A stretch of DNA of 64,000 bases from Tamaricihabitans halophyticus. Its GTDB lineage: Bacteria; Actinomycetota; Actinomycetes; Mycobacteriales; Pseudonocardiaceae. The stretch covers positions 124,001-188,000 of the forward strand of contig NZ_SLXQ01000002.1 of assembly GCF_004340875.1 (NCBI RefSeq). The letters run 5' to 3'. The notes under the pieces are model-generated. The model made no database searches and was not told where the DNA came from. It saw only the letters and a program-made list of their open reading frames with translations. Of this stretch, positions 50,036 to 58,686 are shown in pieces (the stretch's first letter is position 1; every line of letters starts with the position of its first letter). A program made the position numbers and the translations under genes.

Positions 50036-51616
50036 ATGGTTCCGGTGAACTACCGAGGCGGCACATCGCCGAAACGTCGGCGACTGCGGATTCCGATGCC
50101 GGATGGCACCACGCAGCTGGCCGAGGAGTACCTGCCGGCCACCTCCAGGGCTACGCCAGTGGTGCTGATGCGGACGCCCTACGGCAGGCGAGGCGCGGCC
50201 GCCCGGCTAGCCGGGAAAGCGCTTGCCGAGCGGGGGATGCGGCTCGTGGTGCAGAGCGTGCGCGGAACATCCGGTTCGGGCGGTCAGTTCCGGCCGTTTC
50301 GCCAGGAACGCGCGGACGGGTTGGCAACCGTCGACTGGTTGCGCGCGCAGCCGTGGTGCGACGGTCGGGTGGCGATGATCGGGGCGAGTTACGTGGGGCA
50401 CACGCAGTGGGCACTCGCGCCGTACGTGCGGCCGCGCCTGGCCGCGATGTGCCCAGGCGCGATCACCTCGGAGCTGAACGAGTCCTTCTACCCTGGCGGC
50501 GCCCTGGCGTTGGACAACCTGTTCAGCTGGGCATGCACGCTGCCGGGGCGCGAAGATCCATCCCCGCGCGGCAAGCTGGCGAGCGTGGTCGCATTCCTCC
50601 GGTCGCGCCGCTCGATGATGCGGTTGCCGCTTGCCGAGGCGGATCGCGCGGCAACCGGCCGTGCGGTGCCGTTCTGGCAGGAGATACTCGGGCACGCCGA
50701 CACTCCGGACGACCACTGGGAACCAGCCGAGCAACGCACGGCGATCCGCGCGCTCGACACGCCGGTCAGCATGGTCACCGGCTGGCACGACCCGTTCCTT
50801 GTCGGGCAGCTTGCCGACTTCACCGCGCTGACCGCGGCGGGTAACCAGACCCGGATCACCGTCGGGCCGTGGGCGCACCGGGACACCGCGATGTTCCGGG
50901 CGACCCTTGCCGACCAACTGTCCTGGCTGTCGACCCAGCTGGGCGAGGCAACCAACGAGCGAGCGCGCCGACCAGTGCGGCTGCACATTCAGCGGGCGAA
51001 CCAGTGGCGGGAGTTCGACCAGTGGCCACCCGCGCACGGTTTCCCTCGGCGGCTACATCTGCATCGCGGCGAACGGCTGCGCTGGCATCCGCCAGCTGAC
51101 GGTGGGGTACTTGCCGAGTTCACCTACGACCCGGCCGATCCGACGCCGACGATCGGCGGACCGATGTTGCGCGGCAAGACGCGCCAGCAGAACAACCGCC
51201 GGATCGAGGCACGGTCAGATGTGCTCGTGTGTACCAGTGATCCGCTGCGGGACGACCTCGATATCGTCGGCACGCCGTCGACGGAGCTGACGCTGGACAC
51301 CGTTCCTGGCAACGCGGACGTGTTCGTTCGACTATGCGATGTGGACAGCTGGGGAGTGTCCCGCAACGTGACCGACGGGATCCTGCGGTGCGCGGATCAG
51401 GCGCGGGCCAGCACCGTCCGAGTACCGCTTTCCCCGACCGCGTACCGGTTCCGGCGCGGCCATCGGCTGCGGATACAGCTTGCCGGCGGCGCGTTTCCCC
51501 GGTTCGCCCGTAACCACGGCACGGGCGAACGGCCCCAGGACGCGGTGCGTGTCGCGGGTATTCACTACCGGGTGGCGGCAGGTTCGTACCTGGAGTTGCC
51601 GGTACTGCCCAGCTGA
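50036..51616 (+). CDS. CocE/NonD-family hydrolase (S15 peptidase/esterase)
   Basis: A 526-residue alpha/beta hydrolase. RTPYGRRG and VVQSVRGTSGSGGQF are typical of CocE-type esterases. The nucleophile Ser is in MIGASYVGHTQ, and an S15 C-terminal jelly-roll domain follows (DPLRDDLDIVGTPSTELTL, then FVRLCDVD). The substrate may be an ester or an X-Pro peptide. There is no clear signal peptide. Confidence 0.9.
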   Translation: MVPVNYRGGTSPKRRRLRIPMPDGTTQLAEEYLPATSRATPVVLMRTPYGRRGAAARLAGKALAERGMRLVVQSVRGTSGSGGQFRPFRQERADGLATVDWLRAQPWCDGRVAMIGASYVGHTQWALAPYVRPRLAAMCPGAITSELNESFYPGGALALDNLFSWACTLPGREDPSPRGKLASVVAFLRSRRSMMRLPLAEADRAATGRAVPFWQEILGHADTPDDHWEPAEQRTAIRALDTPVSMVTGWHDPFLVGQLADFTALTAAGNQTRITVGPWAHRDTAMFRATLADQLSWLSTQLGEATNERARRPVRLHIQRANQWREFDQWPPAHGFPRRLHLHRGERLRWHPPADGGVLAEFTYDPADPTPTIGGPMLRGKTRQQNNRRIEARSDVLVCTSDPLRDDLDIVGTPSTELTLDTVPGNADVFVRLCDVDSWGVSRNVTDGILRCADQARASTVRVPLSPTAYRFRRGHRLRIQLAGGAFPRFARNHGTGERPQDAVRVAGIHYRVAAGSYLELPVLPS

Positions 51617-51622
51617 TCGTGG

Positions 51623-52903
51623 CTACGGCTGCGCGTTCACGGTGTTGGAATCCGACTTCTCCGTGCCGCGTTCCTTGTCGCTGTTGGGTTCCTTGCCCGT
51701 GCCGGACAGCGTGTCGGTGCTGCTTGGTTGGACGTTCTCGGTCGTGTCGCTGCCCTGCAGTGGCGGCGCGGGCGGCATGGCGGTCGCGCCGCGCTCCTTA
51801 CGGGCGGCGGAAAGCCGGTCGTAGCCGTTCATCAGGAAGTTGAACGCCGGCTGTTCCACGATCTTGGTAAGTCCCCAGCCGAGCAGGATGCCGGCCGCGA
51901 TCATGACAAGGGTTTGTAGCGTCGGGCCAACACCGATGTCCTGTAGCCGGCGCGCCAGCATATAGCCGATCATCTGGTGCATCAGGAAAACGCCGTAGGA
52001 GATGCTGGCGAACCACTTGATCGGCCGGTGCGTCCACTGCGGGATCACCCGATCCCAGTTGGGTTTGCGCGCGGTGAAGGCCAGCACCAGGATGCCGATC
52101 CATACGGCATAGGTGGAACCCCAGTCGCCGACCAGTTCGCCGAGCCCGTTGTACGCGTGGTTGTGCAGGGCGTGCGCGAACATGCACAACCCGCTGAGCG
52201 CGACGAAATGCAGATTGCCGATGCGCTTGGTGGACCACATCCACACCGCGACGCCGGCGACGAACAGCTGCCAGCGGTGCACGCCGAGGCCGTCCACGAT
52301 GATCCGGTACACCTCGGGCGGACCGGAAACCCGAAGCGGCCATTGCGCGACCGAGAAGATCACCGCACCCCAGAGCACCGCCCTGATCCGCCAGCCACGG
52401 TTGATACCCGCCCGGAACATCAGCGCTGCCGCCGTGAAACCCATCAGCTGCAACGGGATTGTCCAGTGCGACGGGTCGATGTACGGGAACGTCGCCGAGC
52501 CCCACCACTGCTGCAGCATCAGCAGGCTGGCCCCGAAATCGCGGAATCGCGGCGTGTACCAGTCCGCCGGATTGAACAGCCGCAGGATGATGAAGATGAT
52601 CACGACCGCCGCGAGGAACGCGGGGATGAGCCTGGCCATCCGGCCACACCAGTAGCGCAGGATCGGTCCGCGGCCGATCGTGACGCAGGCGAAGTACGCC
52701 GAGATCACCAGCAGCATGCTGGCGCCAACCTGGAACGGGAACTGGAGCTTGCGTTCGATCAGCTCCGGATGTGCCTGAACACCGAGCCAGCTGAAGTGAT
52801 AAAGCATCACCAGCAGGACGCATCCGCCACGGACGAGATCCCAGCTGATCTGGCGTTTGCTTTTCACCCTTGGTGCGGGTGAAGTTGGTGTTTGGCCGGT
52901 CAC
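51623..52903 (-). CDS. acyltransferase-3 family integral membrane protein
   Basis: A 426-residue protein with about ten membrane segments and the family opening RQISWDLVRGGCVLLVMLYHFSWLG (catalytic His in the first helix). It transfers acyl groups to sugars, lipids or antibiotics at the membrane. The last ~50 residues are a hydrophilic Ser/Pro/Asp-rich tail. It starts at a GTG at 52903 and is convergent with the CocE-type gene. Confidence 0.88.
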   Translation of the reverse strand: MTGQTPTSPAPRVKSKRQISWDLVRGGCVLLVMLYHFSWLGVQAHPELIERKLQFPFQVGASMLLVISAYFACVTIGRGPILRYWCGRMARLIPAFLAAVVIIFIILRLFNPADWYTPRFRDFGASLLMLQQWWGSATFPYIDPSHWTIPLQLMGFTAAALMFRAGINRGWRIRAVLWGAVIFSVAQWPLRVSGPPEVYRIIVDGLGVHRWQLFVAGVAVWMWSTKRIGNLHFVALSGLCMFAHALHNHAYNGLGELVGDWGSTYAVWIGILVLAFTARKPNWDRVIPQWTHRPIKWFASISYGVFLMHQMIGYMLARRLQDIGVGPTLQTLVMIAAGILLGWGLTKIVEQPAFNFLMNGYDRLSAARKERGATAMPPAPPLQGSDTTENVQPSSTDTLSGTGKEPNSDKERGTEKSDSNTVNAQP

Positions 52904-53437
52904 TTACCGCAGAGTACAGATGGCTACCGGGTGTCCCGAACCCAACCCATGGGTGTTTTGTCCCCAGATCTACGGAATAACACTGTCCGTTTACGGCCGT
53001 ACGCGGATTGCTCGCGCAAGGTGACGGGCGACCAGGTGTCGGCGAGCGCCGGCGGTGTGCGGGTGGGTGATTCCGGAAGGTGATTGGCGAACCATGGCCC
53101 AGGGAGTTGGGGACCTCCGCCAGCCAGTCCTCGACCAGCAGGTAGGCCCAGCCATCCTGTTCGACAACCTCGGCGACCTCGGCGATCTCCGGAGTAGCGA
53201 CGGATAACCTGCGGTAGACCGCGATGAGTGCGGCATGCGCGCGCCGAGCGCCGTGACGCCCGGACGCAAGGCGGCCTAGTCGCTGGCCACCTCGTCGAAG
53301 GCGGCTCCGGTGTCTGCGCCGGGTATGGCATCACACCGGCAGCGTAGGCGCCCGTTCCCAGCGCGGATCGATCGAGGGGAGCTATCCGCGCCAATGCTCG
53401 CTACGGTGGGTTCGTACGGCAAGTGGAGGGAGATCCG
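52904..53437. other. 534-base stretch with a possible decayed coding remnant
   Basis: No intact gene is seen. On the minus strand, about 53110-53275, one frame reads RRAHAALIAVYRRLSV followed by EIAEVAEVVEQDGWAYLLVE, which looks like real protein. It has no good start, and it runs into low-complexity Arg/Pro sequence, so it may be a pseudogene fragment. GGAGGGA, the ribosome binding site of the next gene, is at 53425-53431. Confidence 0.45.
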
Positions 53438-54013
53438 ATGACTGCGCCGAAGCAAGCATCGCCGGACAGCGGTGTGCTCGAGCAGACTCCGGCCATGACC
53501 GAACTGGTGGCGGAGTTGCGCGCGATTGTCGCGGAAGAGTTGAGTGCGGCGGATACCGCCGCCAGAGTAGGTGACCGTCTTCGCCCGTTCCTCGAGCGGC
53601 ACGATCTGCTGCGTGCGGACCAGCGGGAAGGCGATGAGCAGGAGTACCGGCAGCATCTGCTGCACGCCGAGGAAGACGGTAGCTTCTCGGTTGTCTCCCT
53701 GGTATGGCTACCGGGGCAACGCACCCCGGTGCATGATCACGTGTCCTGGTGCGTCGTCGGGGTGTATCTCGGCGCCGAGGTGGAGACCCGGTACCGGTTG
53801 GTGGACGACGGTGCCACCCAGTTTCTCGTGCCGGAGCAGACGAGCGTGAACCCGTTGCACAGCACCTGTGGTTTCGCGCCGCCGGGTGATATCCACGAGG
53901 TGCACAACGACAGTGCGGGCAAGGCCATCTCGATCCACGTGTACGGCGCGGATATCCGCAAGCTGGGCAGCAGCGTGCGGCGGCGCTACGACCTGCCGGT
54001 GCGTGCCAGTTAA
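53438..54013 (+). CDS. cysteine dioxygenase-type cupin
   Basis: A 191-residue cupin of the cysteine dioxygenase family. Iron-ligand histidines are in TPVHDHVSWCVVGVYLGAE and in GDIHEVHND, and the cupin strands are complete. The enzyme oxidises cysteine or a related thiol to its sulfinate. The ATG has GGAGGGA seven bases upstream. It overlaps the convergent membrane-protein gene by four bases at the stops. Confidence 0.9.
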   Translation: MTAPKQASPDSGVLEQTPAMTELVAELRAIVAEELSAADTAARVGDRLRPFLERHDLLRADQREGDEQEYRQHLLHAEEDGSFSVVSLVWLPGQRTPVHDHVSWCVVGVYLGAEVETRYRLVDDGATQFLVPEQTSVNPLHSTCGFAPPGDIHEVHNDSAGKAISIHVYGADIRKLGSSVRRRYDLPVRAS

Positions 54014-54372
54014 CTGGCACGAGGTATGTCGTGGCGCGGTCGATCGTGCGGTCTGCTCGATTCGTGCGGCAGGAGCATCGCCACCGTGACGAGTACGCCG
54101 AACAGGAACAGGCCGAGCACCAGCCCGCCGAGGATGCCGACCAACCAGCGCACCGCGAGGCAGCGCAGGGCTTGCGCGCCGGTGTAGTCGCGGTGCTCGA
54201 CGGCGCGCAGCCAGCCGGCCACTCTGGCTGGTTCACCGGCGATGCCCGGTGACCGCGTTCCTTGGGAATCTTGCTGTGACTGTGCGTGACCGCGTTCTTT
54301 GAGGTAAGCGAGGTCAGCTTCGATCCAATGCTGGCTGGCGACGACCGGTGCGCGGTCGATCACCCGATCCAC
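54010..54372 (-). CDS. small membrane protein containing a dispersed-repeat copy
   Basis: A 120-residue protein from a GTG at 54372. One membrane helix (WLVGILGGLVLGLFLFGVLVTVAMLL) lies near the C-terminus. Residues ~20-50 (LAYLKERGHAQSQQDSQ and beyond) are encoded by copy C of the intergenic repeat, so the true start may lie downstream of it. Function unknown. Confidence 0.5.
   Translation of the reverse strand: MDRVIDRAPVVASQHWIEADLAYLKERGHAQSQQDSQGTRSPGIAGEPARVAGWLRAVEHRDYTGAQALRCLAVRWLVGILGGLVLGLFLFGVLVTVAMLLPHESSRPHDRPRHDIPRAS
54248..54310 (-). repeat. dispersed two-module repeat, copy C
   Basis: On the minus strand, module 1 (54310-54285) matches 22 of 26 bases of copy B, and module 2 (54274-54248) reads GCAAGATTCCC then GGAACGCGGTCACC. 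The modules are ten bases apart. It lies within the proposed start region of a small membrane protein. Confidence 0.65.
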
Positions 54373-54403
54373 GGGTTGACATGCGGGTGGAAGATGAAGG
54401 CAT

Positions 54404-54422
54404 CTAGGGTAGGCTTGCCTAA
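54404..54422 (+). promoter_or_regulatory. iron box (IdeR/DmdR-type) upstream of the FhuF-like gene
   Basis: CTAGGGTAGGCTTGCCTAA matches 15 of 19 positions of the actinobacterial iron-box consensus TTAGGTTAGGCTAACCTAA. It lies about 56 bases before the reductase gene, which an IdeR/DmdR repressor would turn off when iron is plentiful. Confidence 0.7.
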
Positions 54423-54477
54423 CTAACCGTCATATGCTGGCGGTTAGCCGTGGATCCGTGCTGTGGAAAGGATAGCG

Positions 54478-55383
54478 ATGGTGGCGACCCAACCGCTCGC
54501 TCCGCTCGACGCCCTCGTCGATGCCTGCGCGCCGTTGCCGTTCGCGCCGTTACCGCAGTTGACGGACGAGCCCCCGGCTCGGCACGAAACGCAGGACGGT
54601 AGGGCGATCACCTGGTACCGGGCTGACGACTTTCTCGCCGCGGGTGGGGTGCCGGACAGCTATGCGGCCATGGTCCGGCGCGAAGGTGTGTCCTACCGGC
54701 CGGCGCTGGCAATGCGATACATGCGCGCGTTGTTTCGGGAGCTCACCTTTCTGCTTGCGGCCGGGTTGTACCTGCGGGACTGCGCGGCCGAACTCAGCGG
54801 GGATCGGCTGTGGCTCTCCGTGGACGAGGACGGTTGCCTGCGGACACCTCGACTTGCTCCGGCTAGGGCAGCCGTGCTCGCCGGCGGGCCGGATGACCGA
54901 GGCGTGGACGTCGAACGCCCGGAGGTGACGGTGCTCGCGGACCGCGCCGAGCTACACGGCTGGGCCAGCGAGCGGCTGATCGCGTGCGCCGGCCCGCTTA
55001 TCGACGAGCTGCACCGGCACACCCGGGTCGGCCGTCGGGTGCTGTGGGGCTACGTCTTCGACTGCCTGCACTTCTACATGCTCAACCCGGCACGCTGGCT
55101 CGGTGCCGATATGACGTCCGCGTGGCGGCGGGCCGAGGAGTTCGCCGAGGTGCTTGGCGCCAGCGGCGCGCCGACCCGTAAGAAGCCGCGCATGGTCACC
55201 TTTGGCGAAGCGGATCGGCCCGGCGTATGGGCGGTTCGTGGCACCTGTTGCTTCGATTACCGCGCTGATCCGGAGCACGGCTACTGCGTCACCTGCCCAC
55301 TCGAGCGCGATGAGGTACGCGAGCCAAGGCTCGTGACGGCATTTCCCAGCAGCGAGTACGGCATGGCGAGGAGTGATGGGTGA
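54478..55383 (+). CDS. FhuF-like ferric-siderophore reductase
   Basis: A 301-residue protein. The C-terminal GTCCFDYRADPEHGYCVTCPL is the CC-x10-C-x2-C [2Fe-2S] motif of FhuF-type reductases, which release iron from ferric siderophores in the cytoplasm. I chose the ATG at 54478 because GGAAAGGA lies just upstream. It overlaps the binding-protein gene by four bases and follows an iron box. Confidence 0.85.
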   Translation: MVATQPLAPLDALVDACAPLPFAPLPQLTDEPPARHETQDGRAITWYRADDFLAAGGVPDSYAAMVRREGVSYRPALAMRYMRALFRELTFLLAAGLYLRDCAAELSGDRLWLSVDEDGCLRTPRLAPARAAVLAGGPDDRGVDVERPEVTVLADRAELHGWASERLIACAGPLIDELHRHTRVGRRVLWGYVFDCLHFYMLNPARWLGADMTSAWRRAEEFAEVLGASGAPTRKKPRMVTFGEADRPGVWAVRGTCCFDYRADPEHGYCVTCPLERDEVREPRLVTAFPSSEYGMARSDG

Positions 55384-56387
55384 ACGCGACGATAGCGCGG
55401 CGGCGTGGTTACGGCTTAGACCGCAGACGGTTCCTTGGCGGGTTGGCTGGCGCGGCGGCCACTCTAGGATTGACCGCCTGCGGGGCAGGGGGCGAGCAGC
55501 CGGCCGGTTCCGGTGATACCCGACGGATTCAACATCCGCTAGGTAGCACGGAAATCCCGAACGATCCGCGGCGCGTGATCGCGCTGGACCCCGGCCCTGC
55601 CCTGCAGGTAGCCCTCGAGCACGGGGTTCCACTGGTGGCATCGGCCACGTTGGGCACCAAGCCGGACGTACCGAAGTACCTACCGAAGTCCAAACAGGAC
55701 TTCGAGCACCTTGGCTTCGAGCCACCGGATCCCGAATCGCTCGCCGAGCTCAACCCGGATCTGATCGTCGGACACCAAACCTCGTTGGCGGACAACTACG
55801 AGGTGCTGTCCCAGCTGAGCAACGTGGTTGCCTACGAGAACACGCGGGATAACGTCGAATGGCAGCAGTCCTGCCTGACCGTCGCGGACTATTACGGGTA
55901 TCGCAAGCGACAGCAGGAGTTGATCGACCGCTACGCCGAGCGTGCGGCGGAGGTCAAGCGCGCGCATGCCGATGTGCTCGGTAAGACACGGATCGCGTTG
56001 CTCCGGTTCACCACCGACGAGCTGCGGATCGTCACGGACTCGGTGATCTTCCCTTCCCGCGTGCTGAGCGACTGCGGGGTGCGGCGTTCGGAATCGAGCG
56101 CGGCGGCGGATAAGGGAGATACCTACAATTCCCTTTCGCTCGAGCAGGTCAGCCGGCTCGCCGATGCGGATGCGCTGATCTACTTTGGTGGCGGCGGTGC
56201 CTTCGAGGGTGAGCAGGTGAACAGCACGTTCACCAACTACACCGAGGGAACCCTCTGGCAGCGGCTGCCGGCGGTGCGTGCCGGCAAGGTGTTCGAGGTG
56301 CCGCAGAACAGTTGGTGGGACGGTTATTCGGCGACCGCGGCGAACAAGATCGTCGACGAACTGACCGAAGTCCTGCGCAAGCTCTGA
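55380..56387 (+). CDS. ferric-siderophore-binding lipoprotein
   Basis: A 335-residue FecB/FepB-type binding protein. A twin-arginine signal (DRRRFLGGLAGAAATLGLTAC) ends in a lipobox Cys. NDPRRVIALDPGPALQVALEHG and LNPDLIVGHQTSL are typical of class III binding proteins. It delivers siderophore to the FecCD permeases encoded on the opposite strand. Confidence 0.9.
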   Translation: MNATIARRRGYGLDRRRFLGGLAGAAATLGLTACGAGGEQPAGSGDTRRIQHPLGSTEIPNDPRRVIALDPGPALQVALEHGVPLVASATLGTKPDVPKYLPKSKQDFEHLGFEPPDPESLAELNPDLIVGHQTSLADNYEVLSQLSNVVAYENTRDNVEWQQSCLTVADYYGYRKRQQELIDRYAERAAEVKRAHADVLGKTRIALLRFTTDELRIVTDSVIFPSRVLSDCGVRRSESSAAADKGDTYNSLSLEQVSRLADADALIYFGGGGAFEGEQVNSTFTNYTEGTLWQRLPAVRAGKVFEVPQNSWWDGYSATAANKIVDELTEVLRKL

Positions 56388-56418
56388 CGGACCGCTCGCC
56401 AGGCGCCATGCCTCAGTG

Positions 56419-57462
56419 CTAGCGGATTCGGGCTCGCCAGCGGCGGCTGAGCAGCACGGTGAGGTAGACGCCACCGATCGCGCCGGTGGCGAGTCCCACT
56501 GGAAGGTTCGCCGACTCGAACAACACCTGCACGGCGATATCGCTGATGAGCAACAACACCGCACCCAGTAGCCCAGTGGTGACGAGCCCAGCACCCGCGG
56601 TCCGGGTCAGCCGGCGAGCGATATGCGGCGAAGCGAGCGCGACGAACGCGATCGGCCCCGCGGTCGCGGTCGCCGCGGCGACCAGCCCCACACCCGCGGC
56701 GATCAGCGCCAGTCTGGTTCGTTCCACCGGAACGCCCAGCGAGTAGGCCAGGTCGTTGCCCATCTCGAGCAGCGTGAGCTGCCTGCTCAACAGCAGCGCG
56801 ACGGGTAGGCAGAGCACCAGCGCGCCAGCAAGCACGGCAACATGATCCCAGCTGCGCCCGTTCAAACTGCCGGTGAGCCAGATCGCGGCACGATAGGCAT
56901 CGGACAGCTCCGCGCGCACCAGCAGGTAGTGATTCAGCGACAGCAATACCGCCGAGATGCCGATGCCGACGAGCACCAGCCGGTATCCGGCGACGCCTCG
57001 CCGGTACGCGAGCCCGTACACCAGTACGGCGGTTACCGCCCCACCCACCAGCGCACCACCGACCACCGCCATCGGCCCGGCACCGAACAGCAGGATCTGC
57101 AACACCGCGCCCGTCGCCGCGCCATTGCTGAACCCGATGAAATCCGGACTCCCCAAGGCATTCCGGGTCAGTCGCTGGAAGATCGCTCCGCTGATCGCCA
57201 GCGCCGCGCCAACCAGCACCGCGGCCAGTACCCGGGGCATTCGCAGCGTCCACACGATGTAGTTGGTGCCCGGATTGTCGCCGCCGCCGAACAATGCGGG
57301 CAGCACCTCGCCGAGCGAAAGGCTTGCCCTGCCGGTGATCAAGGCGACCGCGATCAACACCCCAAGCAGGGCGAGTAGTACCCCGCCGACCAGCAAGGTG
57401 CGCGTAGCCAACCGCAGCCCGACCCGATTACTCGGGCCACGCAGCACCACATGCGCCGTCAT
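56419..57462 (-). CDS. FecCD-family siderophore permease (FepG-like)
   Basis: A 347-residue membrane protein with about ten helices and FecCD hallmarks (LALSGAIFQRLTRNALGSPDFIG pattern, then GPIAFVALASPHIARRL). Its start overlaps the stop of the other permease by four bases. It forms the channel with that protein. Confidence 0.92.
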   Translation of the reverse strand: MTAHVVLRGPSNRVGLRLATRTLLVGGVLLALLGVLIAVALITGRASLSLGEVLPALFGGGDNPGTNYIVWTLRMPRVLAAVLVGAALAISGAIFQRLTRNALGSPDFIGFSNGAATGAVLQILLFGAGPMAVVGGALVGGAVTAVLVYGLAYRRGVAGYRLVLVGIGISAVLLSLNHYLLVRAELSDAYRAAIWLTGSLNGRSWDHVAVLAGALVLCLPVALLLSRQLTLLEMGNDLAYSLGVPVERTRLALIAAGVGLVAAATATAGPIAFVALASPHIARRLTRTAGAGLVTTGLLGAVLLLISDIAVQVLFESANLPVGLATGAIGGVYLTVLLSRRWRARIR

Positions 57463-58511
57463 AGCTTCGCGATCCTTGCCCTGCGAACCAACAAAACGAA
57501 GATCGGCGCGCCAACGAACGCGGCCACGATGCCGACCTGGAGTTCGCCCTCCGGGGCGATCAGCCTGCCAAGCACATCGGCGAGCACCACCAGGATCGCC
57601 CCGAACAGCGCGGAGTACGGCAGCTGGTAGCGCTGATCGGGACCGATCAGCAGCCGTGCGAGATGGGGCACCGCGAGCCCGACGAACGCGATCGGTCCGG
57701 CGGCCGCGGTCGCCGCGCCGGCCAACAACAACACCGAGATCGCGGCCAGACCTCGGGTACGCGCGATCCGCGTGCCAAGCGCGCGGCCGGTGTCCTCGCC
57801 GAGCGCGAGCGCGTTCAGCGCGGGGCCAAGCGAAACCGCGAGGAGCAGTCCAATCGCGATAAACGGCACCAGATAGCCGAGTACGGCGCCGTCTCTACCG
57901 GCGAGATCGCCAACCACCCAGAACCGGTATTCCTCGTAAGCCTGCGGATCGAGTAGCACCAGTGTCTGGTTGACGGCGGCAAGGGCGGCGCTGACGGCCG
58001 TGCCGGCCAGGGCAAGGCGAACCGGATCCGCCCCACCGACGTCCCGCGAGCCAATCAGGTAGACCAGCACGGTGGCCGCTCCGGCGCCGAGGAAGGCGAA
58101 CCACACGTAGGAGGTGAACGCGCCGAGCCCGAGGATGGTGCTAGCCACCACGACCCCGGTAGCGGCACCGGCGTTCACCCCGAGAATGCCCGGATCGGCG
58201 AGCGGATTGCGGGTGATCGACTGCATGATGGCGCCGGCCATACCGAGCGCGAGGCCCACCGCTACACCGAGCAGCGTGCGTGGCAGGCGCAGTTCATGCA
58301 CGATCACCGCGGCGTTCGAGCCGTCCGGTTGGAACAGCACGCGAATCGCGTCCGAAATGGCCAGTTGTTCGGAACCGATCGCGATGCTCAGCACCACGCA
58401 GCCGAACACCGCGACCGCGCAGCCAACCAGCCAGGCCAGCCGCAAGGGCAAGCGGGTAGCCGGTTCCGGCGCAGCGGCTCGCACACGGCCTCCCAACGAC
58501 TCCACGGACAA
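57459..58511 (-). CDS. FecCD-family siderophore permease (FepD-like)
   Basis: A 350-residue membrane protein with MAGAIMQSITRNPLADPGILGVNAGAA, the classic FecCD motif, and GPIAFVGLAVPHLARLL near the C-terminus. It is the first gene of a two-gene operon that begins next to a strong iron box. No ATP-binding subunit gene is present nearby. Confidence 0.93.
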   Translation of the reverse strand: MSVESLGGRVRAAAPEPATRLPLRLAWLVGCAVAVFGCVVLSIAIGSEQLAISDAIRVLFQPDGSNAAVIVHELRLPRTLLGVAVGLALGMAGAIMQSITRNPLADPGILGVNAGAATGVVVASTILGLGAFTSYVWFAFLGAGAATVLVYLIGSRDVGGADPVRLALAGTAVSAALAAVNQTLVLLDPQAYEEYRFWVVGDLAGRDGAVLGYLVPFIAIGLLLAVSLGPALNALALGEDTGRALGTRIARTRGLAAISVLLLAGAATAAAGPIAFVGLAVPHLARLLIGPDQRYQLPYSALFGAILVVLADVLGRLIAPEGELQVGIVAAFVGAPIFVLLVRRARIAKL

Positions 58512-58520
58512 AATCCGAAG

Positions 58521-58534
58521 TTAGGTTAGCCTAA
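58521..58534 (-). promoter_or_regulatory. iron box upstream of the permease operon
   Basis: TTAGGTTAGCCTAA is the palindromic core of the IdeR/DmdR box. It lies ten bases upstream of the FepD-like start and probably overlaps its promoter. Confidence 0.8.
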
Positions 58535-58686
58535 TGATGCAACCCGCTAGCACTCGCTGGTTGGCCCGTCGGCGGTCGTGAATCGTGGGGGATTACCGCC
58601 CGGTAGCCAGTTGCGCCGGACGGCCATCATCCGACACGCTTAGTGAACTTGATCACAAGTCGGGGCGGCTCGATGGGGAGGTGCCA

